5,215 nt of DNA from Gammaproteobacteria bacterium (lineage in GTDB: Bacteria > Pseudomonadota > Gammaproteobacteria > SZUA-229): assembly GCA_021768055.1 (NCBI GenBank), contig JAASSE010000110.1, positions 1 through 5,215 on the forward strand, in the 5' to 3' direction. The notes under the pieces were generated by a model. It was given only the letters and a program-made list of their open reading frames with translations. It searched no databases and was not told the DNA's origin. Numbering within the stretch: the stretch's first letter is position 1; each line of letters begins with the position of its first letter. Below are positions 1 to 5,215 of this stretch, piece by piece. Position numbers and translations under genes: made by a program.

Positions 1-57
1 AGTTGGATGTTTAGAATATCCACTAGTTTTTTGACAGCTACCAATAAACAACCATGA
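1..57 (+). CDS. Possible 3' end of an upstream gene, partial
   Basis: The frame starting at base 1 is open from the window edge to a TGA at 55-57. It gives an 18-residue tail ending in TATNKQP. The TGA overlaps the hpt ATG as ATGA, a common translational-coupling arrangement, which would explain why hpt has no visible Shine-Dalgarno sequence. The tail is too short to assign to a family. A second frame is also open from the edge, to a TGA at 32-34, so this frame may not be the coding one. In gammaproteobacteria nagZ can precede this gene pair, but nothing in these residues shows that here. Confidence 0.3.
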   Translation, partial: SWMFRISTSFLTATNKQP

Positions 58-626
58 CTGAACCTGAGCCTACTAAATCAATGAAAATTAATTCGATTGA
101 CGTGAAACAGGTTCTAAATGAAGCAGAGCTTGTCTTCAGTACTGATGAAATTCACACCGCTATCGACGATCTCGCACAGCGCCTTTTAAAAAGGCTGGAC
201 GGGATCTCACCACTTGCACTGTGTGTTATGCAGGGCGGTCTCATGTTCGCCGGTAGAATCATGCCACAATTACCACTGGATACCGATTTCGATTACATCC
301 ATGCAACACGCTATGAAAACGATACAACAGGCAAGGAAATCAAGTGGTTGGCCTATCCACATAAGGAATTGAAAAACCGTACTGTTCTCATTCTTGATGA
401 TATTCTCGATGAGGGATACACACTGGCCGCAATAGAAGACTACTGCAAGGAGCAAGGTGCACGTGATGTTATTTCTGCAGTACTGTTGCAAAAAAAACAT
501 GAGCGTAGCAAGCCCGGCATGAGCTGTGAATTCGTGGCTCTGGAAGTCGAAGACCGCTATGTATTCGGGTATGGCATGGATTACAAGGGAAAATTAAGAC
601 ATCTGGATGAAATATATGCTGTTTAG
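54..626 (+). CDS. hpt: Hypoxanthine(-guanine) phosphoribosyltransferase
   Basis: This cytoplasmic purine-salvage enzyme of 190 aa, a normal family length, transfers phosphoribosyl from PRPP to hypoxanthine (possibly also guanine), giving IMP (or GMP). Loop I is MQGG at 59-62. The flexible loop is ATRYENDTTG at 84-93, with RY where human HPRT has Ser-Tyr. The PRPP motif is VLILDDILDEGYTL at 111-124, with Asp115/Asp116 and the likely catalytic-base Asp119. By manual alignment to human HPRT, Lys147 matches the 6-oxo-purine-binding Lys165, Tyr169 the stacking Phe186, Asp176 matches Asp193 and Arg182 matches Arg199. Glu120 replaces the usual Thr of the PRPP motif, probably a subfamily trait. An in-frame TAA at 45 bounds the start. 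ATG54 is preferred for its ATGA overlap, but ATG81, nine residues in, is possible. The phosphorylase gene follows after 12 nt and would supply its substrate. Confidence 0.9.
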   Translation: MTEPEPTKSMKINSIDVKQVLNEAELVFSTDEIHTAIDDLAQRLLKRLDGISPLALCVMQGGLMFAGRIMPQLPLDTDFDYIHATRYENDTTGKEIKWLAYPHKELKNRTVLILDDILDEGYTLAAIEDYCKEQGARDVISAVLLQKKHERSKPGMSCEFVALEVEDRYVFGYGMDYKGKLRHLDEIYAV

Positions 627-638
627 AGAATACTTCAC

Positions 639-1388
639 ATGTCCAGAATAGGTATCATCGGTGGCACCGCATTGAGGGCTTACGAGAAGCTTGAAAATGC
701 GCATGAAGAACGGATGTCGACACCTTATGGAGATCCTTCCAGCGGCATTGTATTCGGTACAGTTAATGATGTTGAGATTGTTTATTTAAATCGACACGGT
801 TTAGATCCTGGCATCTCACCACACCTGATAAATTACCGCGCCAACTTGTGGGCGCTGAAGCAGCTTGATGTAACGGATATCGTTTCAGTATTTGCAGTAG
901 GCGGCATCACCGAGCACATGTCACCATCAACCATTGTCATTCCCGACCAGATCATCGACTATACAAGCGGCCGCGAGCACACTTTCTGCCATGAACAGGA
1001 GCCGGTCCACCATTTTGACTTTACCTGGCCTTATGATGTAGGTATACGTACTGAACTAATGAAATCGGCAGTGTCACTCAACCTTCCGGTTATATCCAAC
1101 GGCACCTATGCCGCAGTACAGGGCCCACGCCTTGAGACAGCAGCAGAAATAAAAAAACTGGAAAGAGATGGTTGTGATGTCGTAGGCATGACAGGCATGC
1201 CGGAAGCGGCGTTGGCAAGAGAGCTGGAGCTGCGCTACGCGGCAGTAGCCGTGGTCGTAAACTGGGCGGCCGGGAAAGGCAACCAGATAGCAATATCTTT
1301 GTCGGAAATAGAAATCCATATCAAAACCGGCATGGACAGTATTCACAAGTTACTGGAAACAGCTTTGCCGGCGATACTGGAAACCTGA
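639..1388 (+). CDS. S-methyl-5'-thioinosine phosphorylase (MTAP/PNP family)
   Basis: A 249-aa nucleoside phosphorylase of the PNP/MTAP trimeric family. The predicted reaction is methylthioinosine plus phosphate to hypoxanthine plus methylthioribose-1-phosphate, in the cytoplasm. Visible motifs are the N-terminal phosphate loop IGIIGGT (4-10), NRHG (51-54), FAVGGI (85-90), GPRLETAAEIK (162-172) and the family signature VVGMTGMPEAALARELELRYA (181-201, with Met184 expected at the ribose). Asn208 in VVVNWAAG sits where human MTAP has an adenine-binding Asp (TDYD motif). An Asn here favours 6-oxopurines, so this is more likely MTIP than a true MTA phosphorylase. Guanosine/inosine PNP activity remains possible. 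ATG639 is the only start after the in-frame hpt stop, with a weak AGAGA about 9 nt upstream. Co-location with hpt fits a hypoxanthine-to-IMP route. Confidence 0.85.
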   Translation: MSRIGIIGGTALRAYEKLENAHEERMSTPYGDPSSGIVFGTVNDVEIVYLNRHGLDPGISPHLINYRANLWALKQLDVTDIVSVFAVGGITEHMSPSTIVIPDQIIDYTSGREHTFCHEQEPVHHFDFTWPYDVGIRTELMKSAVSLNLPVISNGTYAAVQGPRLETAAEIKKLERDGCDVVGMTGMPEAALARELELRYAAVAVVVNWAAGKGNQIAISLSEIEIHIKTGMDSIHKLLETALPAILET

Positions 1389-1408
1389 AGCTGCTTTACA
1401 ATTAACAA

Positions 1409-2995
1409 ATGATAATGACCATCCAGGCATTAGGCGGACTGGGCCTGTTTTTGCTCGGTATGATCGTCATGACCGAGGGTCTGCGCGAGCTTGCAGGCGA
1501 TGCGATGCGTTCGGCACTGATGCGCTTTACTTCCAGTCCGGCTACCGGTGCGGCTACCGGTGCCCTCAGCACGGCAATTCTGCAGTCATCCAGCGCAACC
1601 ACAGTTGCCGCCGTCGGATTTGTCGGCGCCGGGCTGATGACCTTTACTTCTTCACTCGGCATTATCTTCGGCGCCAACATCGGCACCACGCTTAAAGGCT
1701 GGCTGATTGCTCTGATTGGCTTCAAGTTGCAACTCAGCACTATCATGATGCCACTGATACTTATTGGTGCCATTCTTCGTTTATTTTCTAGCGGCAAGCT
1801 GTCTTCAAGTGGCTTTACACTGGCTGGCTTCGGCCTGATCTTTGTCGGTATCGGCCTGATGCAGCAAGGCATGTCAGGTATGGAGGGAATCATTACGCCT
1901 GAAACGTTGCCAGCTGACACCTGGTTGGGCCGCATTCAGATCGTACTGCTGGGAGCACTGATTACGATGATTACACAATCATCGAGTGCCGGTGTTGCAG
2001 CCACGATGACGGCATTGTATGCCGGTGCAATCAGCATCGAGCAGGGACTGGCACTGATCATCGGCATGGATATCGGTACCACCATAACAGCACTGCTGGC
2101 AACCATTGGCGGCAGTGTGGGTGCACGACGCACAGGCATCTCGCACATGATCTACAACCTGTTTACAGGTACAGGTGCGTTGCTGCTGATAACGCCATTT
2201 ATCATGGCCTGGCAGTATTTGTTTCCTGGTGGGTTAACACAAGATCCTGAAATAGCACTGGTTGCATTCCACACGTTTTTCAACACCCTTGGTGTTCTAC
2301 TGATACTGCCATTAACAGGCCAGTTTGCGCGTCTCATCAAGAAACTGATACCTGAAGCAAAATCACCATACGCGATTAATCTTGACAAGTCCTTGCTCAA
2401 AACACCTGAATTTGCACTGACCGCTGTTCAGGATGCGGTGCTAGTTGAATACGTTTTATTGCTTAACCATGTCGATGCGGTGCTTAATATTGATCACAAG
2501 GATAAACGTGCGGACCTGGAACGTTTGCAGACTGTGCTGGATGAAACCCATGAATACCTGGCTATGATCCAATTGCATGGCTCTACGGATATAAACTGGA
2601 ACCGTATGCTCGACCTGGTACACACACTTGATCATATGCAGCGCCTGCATGAACGTTGTGAAGAAGACGAGGACCGTGCAATTACTGCAAGAGAGACAAA
2701 GAATTTGTCTCAAATGCATGACATGCTGGTGACATTGGCGCAGGAAACTCTGGAAAACATCAAGGACGAAAACTGGGGTGACCTTGTGCTGAAGTCCCGG
2801 CGTACCGAACAGGATATTGTGCAACAGGTCGATCCGCTGCGCGACGATATTGCTGCCTGCGTAGCCGATGGCAGTATGACGGTTCCTGTTGCGACTGATT
2901 GCCTCGAAGCTATACGCTGGCTTGAACGGGTCAGTCATCATATTGCCCGTATAAACCACCATTTAAACAGGGCCATGTTGGCCAGCGGTAAATAA
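1409..2995 (+). CDS. Na+/phosphate cotransporter family protein with PhoU-like C-terminal domain
   Basis: A 528-aa inner-membrane protein of the Na/Pi cotransporter (NptA/YjbB-like, PF02690) family, expected to move inorganic phosphate with sodium; direction cannot be read from sequence. The membrane part (about 1-315) holds the two diagnostic repeats: QSSSATT (59-65) followed by GANIGTT (88-94), and QSSSAGV (190-196) followed by GMDIGTT (219-225). A cytoplasmic, charged, helical PhoU-like domain spans about 335-525. It includes an acidic RCEEDEDR stretch near 416-423 and ends in a helix rich in His and Arg. Length is normal. An in-frame TAA at 1403 limits the start to ATG1409 or ATG1415; neither has a clear Shine-Dalgarno. 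It lies 20 nt after the phosphorylase, so it is probably cotranscribed and may be translated by coupling. The PhoU-like tail suggests control by phosphate status, but this is inferred. Confidence 0.9.
   Translation: MIMTIQALGGLGLFLLGMIVMTEGLRELAGDAMRSALMRFTSSPATGAATGALSTAILQSSSATTVAAVGFVGAGLMTFTSSLGIIFGANIGTTLKGWLIALIGFKLQLSTIMMPLILIGAILRLFSSGKLSSSGFTLAGFGLIFVGIGLMQQGMSGMEGIITPETLPADTWLGRIQIVLLGALITMITQSSSAGVAATMTALYAGAISIEQGLALIIGMDIGTTITALLATIGGSVGARRTGISHMIYNLFTGTGALLLITPFIMAWQYLFPGGLTQDPEIALVAFHTFFNTLGVLLILPLTGQFARLIKKLIPEAKSPYAINLDKSLLKTPEFALTAVQDAVLVEYVLLLNHVDAVLNIDHKDKRADLERLQTVLDETHEYLAMIQLHGSTDINWNRMLDLVHTLDHMQRLHERCEEDEDRAITARETKNLSQMHDMLVTLAQETLENIKDENWGDLVLKSRRTEQDIVQQVDPLRDDIAACVADGSMTVPVATDCLEAIRWLERVSHHIARINHHLNRAMLASGK
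1540..1563 (+). repeat. Perfect 12-bp tandem duplication inside the Na/Pi transporter gene
   Basis: GGCTACCGGTGC occurs twice back to back (1540-1551 and 1552-1563). It encodes Ala-Thr-Gly-Ala twice (residues 45-52), just before the first QSSSA motif. It keeps the reading frame. It may be a slippage duplication or simply codon reuse in a small-residue helix. Confidence 0.7.
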
Positions 2996-3002
2996 ACAGG
3001 TC

Positions 3003-4223
3003 GTGACTACAAGAATATCTCTTAAACGCAGCCTGTCCCTTCCCATGCTGGTGCTCTATGGGCTGGGGACAACTATCGGTGCAGGTATCTATGCACTAAT
3101 TGGTGAGCTTTCGGGTATAGCAGGATACCTGGCACCAGCCTCATTCCTGGTGGCCTCGGTGATGGCCGCATTAACTGCAATGAGTTTTGCCGAAATGTCC
3201 GGGCGTTATCCACGCTGTGCAGGTGCAGCGCTTTACGTCAAGGAAGGACTTGCGTCCGAACGCCTGTCACTGGTAGTCGGTCTGCTTGTTATCTGTGCCG
3301 GACTGGTCTCATCTGCAGCTATCGTGAATGGCTTTATCGGTTACCTGAACGAGTTTATACAGCTTGAGCGCTCCACTGCTATCATCTCGGTTTGCCTGGC
3401 CATCGGTATCATCGCTGCCTGGGGGGTTGCTGAGTCCGTCAGTATTGCCGCATTTATCACGGTGGTAGAAATCGGCGGCCTGCTGCTGGTGATCGCAGTC
3501 AGCCACAGTGGGCTGGCCGAACTGCCGGACAGGTGGCATCAACTGGTACCCCGTGGAGACATCGCCAGCTGGGGTAGTATCTATGCCGGCTCATTGCTCG
3601 CGTTTTATGCATTCATCGGTTTTGAAGATATGGTTGAAATGGCTGAAGAGACGCGTGGCGTCAAGCGCACCTTGCCGACTGCAATCATGCTGACACTGGG
3701 CATAACCACGATCTTGTATATGGCGGTGATGGTGACTGCCGTGTTTGCGATGCCGCCCGAAGTAATGGCCGGCAGTGAAGCACCGCTGGCCCGGATTTAT
3801 GAACATTACACGGGCAGCAACGCATACATCATCAGTGTTATCGGGCTGTTTGCCCTGATCAATGGTGCACTTATTCAACTGATCATGGCATCCAGGGTTT
3901 TATATGGCCTGAGCTCACGCCGGTTACTGCCGGCCATGTTCGGTATCGTTAATGCGAAGACAAGAACACCATTGGTCGCGACTATTTTTGCAACAGCAGC
4001 AATATTGATACTTGCCCTTACAGGCCGGCTCGCAACACTGGCTGAAGCAACGTCACTCATTATGTTGTGTGTTTTTGCGCTGGTTAACCTGTCTCTATTG
4101 CGGGTTAAAAGGCTTGAACCATCTCCGCAGGGCTTGATTGTCTTTCCTGTTTGGATACCGCTAGGGGGATTCGCGGTCAGTATTGGTTTTGTCGCCATGA
4201 AGCTGATCGATCTGTTCAGCTGA
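3003..4223 (+). CDS. APC-superfamily amino acid permease-like transporter
   Basis: A 406-aa integral inner-membrane transporter of the amino acid-polyamine-organocation superfamily; substrate unknown. The helix-1 unwound substrate/cation site is GTTIGAGIYALIG (22-34). The helix-2/loop signature is SFAEMSGRYPRCAGAALYV (61-79). Helix 6 has FYAFIGFEDMVEMAEETRG (201-219), typical of APC permeases. I count about 11 hydrophobic segments by eye: near 13-33, 41-63, 86-114, 125-143, 147-166, 188-207, 226-250, 274-298, 323-340, 343-366 and 380-405. It is somewhat short for the family, apparently lacking a twelfth helix. The start is GTG3003. A TAA at 2964 blocks earlier starts, and the next ATG (3045) would cut into helix 1. 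AGG lies unusually close to the GTG. It begins 7 nt after the transporter stop, so coupling is likely. Its 3' end overlaps a convergent gene by 63 nt. Confidence 0.88.
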   Translation: MTTRISLKRSLSLPMLVLYGLGTTIGAGIYALIGELSGIAGYLAPASFLVASVMAALTAMSFAEMSGRYPRCAGAALYVKEGLASERLSLVVGLLVICAGLVSSAAIVNGFIGYLNEFIQLERSTAIISVCLAIGIIAAWGVAESVSIAAFITVVEIGGLLLVIAVSHSGLAELPDRWHQLVPRGDIASWGSIYAGSLLAFYAFIGFEDMVEMAEETRGVKRTLPTAIMLTLGITTILYMAVMVTAVFAMPPEVMAGSEAPLARIYEHYTGSNAYIISVIGLFALINGALIQLIMASRVLYGLSSRRLLPAMFGIVNAKTRTPLVATIFATAAILILALTGRLATLAEATSLIMLCVFALVNLSLLRVKRLEPSPQGLIVFPVWIPLGGFAVSIGFVAMKLIDLFS

Positions 4224-5114
4224 TGTTCGCCACCAGTTGGCAATCACCTGACCAACTGCGGGATTGACCAGGTAGCCGTACGAGCGGTGGCAGTTGAGTC
4301 CATCTTCATTGTGGAAAAAATTGTAGACACCTTTGCAGTGGTCTTCGATGTTATCGACCAGACCCAGTGTCAGCATTTCCTTGAAATCATCTTTAAAGCA
4401 CCTGTCCAGCGCAGTAACATCACCAACTGATGCCACGTTGTACCAGTTTCGAATATTGGTTGGATAACTGCGATGATTTTTTTCATTATGACCCTGTAGA
4501 CGATGTTGAATAAAATTCATACCCAACGGGCTGCCTAATGACAGGAAATCTATTTTTTCAGTTCGATTTTCGATATAAGACAGCTCCCAGAAGGTGTCAT
4601 AGGCAATGATGGAGCCCAGGCTGTGGCCAATCACCAGAACAGTGTCACCTTTTTCCAGCAAGGGACGCATAATTTTCTTTACCAACTCGCGAATATGGTA
4701 GGCGACGTTGTCGTGGTTTTCGAAGTAACGCAGAGTTTCGTTGATAGTAGCAATGACCGGACCCGGTAGCCACGGTATGCGAAACTGAAGATGGTCAGCA
4801 ATGGTATACAGCATGCGGTCGATGCGCTTGTTCCATGAATTTGCTTGCCGAATGTCCGAGCTGGATGGGCCATGTGTATTGATCAGTAAATCGATCCAGG
4901 GCAGGTCCTTGCTACCATCCTTGTAGGTGTTATAGAACTCGTGGTTCCACGCAACCAGGTGAAAATGATCCCCCTGTTGCTGAAGTTCACTGACCAGTTC
5001 AGGTGTGGCGCGTTTCACACCTTCAAGCAGGGTGTGCCACAGCATGTCCTTGTGCTGTTTTTCCGGCGGTTTGGGGTTTTTACCGGGTATAAAAATAATG
5101 TGCCGATCATCCAT
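4161..5114 (-). CDS. Alpha/beta-hydrolase fold protein, uncharacterised
   Basis: A 317-aa protein with a serine-hydrolase pattern, possibly an esterase or lipase; no substrate can be named. The N-terminal strand HIIFIPGKNPKPP (5-17) is probably the first core strand with an oxyanion-type turn. The nucleophile elbow is VLVIGHSLGS (159-168), with Ser165 as nucleophile. A later strand reads FLSLGSPLGM (190-199). Asp232 (VASVGDVTALD) and His276 (NCHRSYGYLVNP) are positioned to complete the triad; this is inferred from order and spacing. Residues 85-150 form a helical insert with several Trp and aromatic residues, perhaps a lid. No signal peptide or membrane helix is seen, so it is probably cytoplasmic. 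The start is secure: an in-frame TAA immediately precedes the ATG, and GGTG lies 7 nt upstream as a weak ribosome site. The last 21 codons overlap the permease gene on the other strand. Confidence 0.82.
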   Translation of the reverse strand: MDDRHIIFIPGKNPKPPEKQHKDMLWHTLLEGVKRATPELVSELQQQGDHFHLVAWNHEFYNTYKDGSKDLPWIDLLINTHGPSSSDIRQANSWNKRIDRMLYTIADHLQFRIPWLPGPVIATINETLRYFENHDNVAYHIRELVKKIMRPLLEKGDTVLVIGHSLGSIIAYDTFWELSYIENRTEKIDFLSLGSPLGMNFIQHRLQGHNEKNHRSYPTNIRNWYNVASVGDVTALDRCFKDDFKEMLTLGLVDNIEDHCKGVYNFFHNEDGLNCHRSYGYLVNPAVGQVIANWWRTSAEQIDQLHGDKTNTDRESP

Positions 5115-5154
5115 TTATAAACACCGGTACATTTTTTAACTCATATGGTTTAGA

Positions 5155-5215
5155 TCATGCTTTGAGTTCACGCAGTACCTGTTCCGCTTCTCTTTTATAG
5201 CTTTTCCTGTTAAAC
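5155..5215 (-). CDS. Probable 3' end of another minus-strand gene, partial
   Basis: Reading the minus strand from the right edge, one frame is open for 19 codons and ends at a TGA at 5155-5157. The tail is rich in Lys, Arg and Glu and looks like an amphipathic helix ending in EAEQVLRELKA. That composition is typical of a real C-terminus. A second minus-strand frame is also open, down to a TAA at 5136-5138, but its residues look less protein-like. The gap to the hydrolase ATG is 40 nt, so the two could share a transcript. The family cannot be recognised from so few residues. Confidence 0.45.
   Translation of the reverse strand, partial: FNRKSYKREAEQVLRELKA

Noticed and set aside
31..36. TTGACA, a perfect -35 consensus hexamer
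   Set aside because: No -10-like hexamer lies 16-19 nt downstream; that position falls on the hpt start codon (ATGACT). Not called as a promoter.
1402..1935. 177-aa minus-strand open frame across the Na/Pi transporter gene
   Set aside because: It is antisense to a clearly conserved gene; its composition (many Pro, Ile, Ala, Ser) is that of a frame shadow and no motif is visible.
2456..2962. 168-aa minus-strand open frame over the PhoU-like region
   Set aside because: Lies wholly opposite the transporter's C-terminal domain, with no recognisable domain; treated as a shadow.
3875..4243. 122-aa minus-strand open frame near the convergent junction
   Set aside because: Opposite the permease and out of frame with the supported hydrolase, with no motif.
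4234..4258. Inverted repeat CAGTTGG / CCAACTG with an 11-nt loop, just past the permease stop
   Set aside because: Short 7-bp stem, long loop, no T-run on either strand, and it lies inside the hydrolase coding region; not convincing as a terminator.
5115..5154. Search for a promoter in the 40-nt gap before the hydrolase gene
   Set aside because: The gap is AT-rich, but I could not find paired -35 and -10 elements with proper spacing.

Overview
The window looks like ordinary chromosomal sequence from a proteobacterium, most likely a gammaproteobacterium. The main reason is the pairing of a DDILDEG-type hypoxanthine phosphoribosyltransferase with a 5'-methylthioinosine phosphorylase-like enzyme, a purine-salvage arrangement associated with pseudomonads and relatives. 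Coding density is very high, and base composition is roughly balanced. I see no mobile element, CRISPR array, or tRNA or rRNA gene.

Layout: four plus-strand genes run head to tail from 54 to 4223 with gaps of 12, 20 and 7 nt. They are hpt (purine phosphoribosyltransferase), an MTIP/MTAP-family phosphorylase, a Na+/phosphate cotransporter-like membrane protein with a PhoU-like tail, and an APC-superfamily amino acid permease-like protein. The spacing suggests one transcript whose promoter lies left of the window. An open frame entering from the left edge ends in an ATGA overlap with hpt, so the operon may begin further upstream.

On the minus strand, an alpha/beta-hydrolase gene (5114 to 4161) converges on the permease and overlaps its last 63 nt. 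A second minus-strand reading frame ends at 5155, 40 nt upstream of the hydrolase, and runs off the right edge. It is probably the 3' end of another gene.

How the genes could work together: the phosphorylase would split methylthioinosine, made by deaminating the polyamine-synthesis by-product methylthioadenosine, into hypoxanthine and methylthioribose-1-phosphate. Hpt would then convert hypoxanthine and PRPP to IMP. The phosphorylase consumes phosphate, so a neighbouring phosphate transporter is suggestive, but that link is inference only. The roles of the permease and the hydrolase are not set by context. I found no clear sign of a novel system. The least understood gene is the hydrolase.
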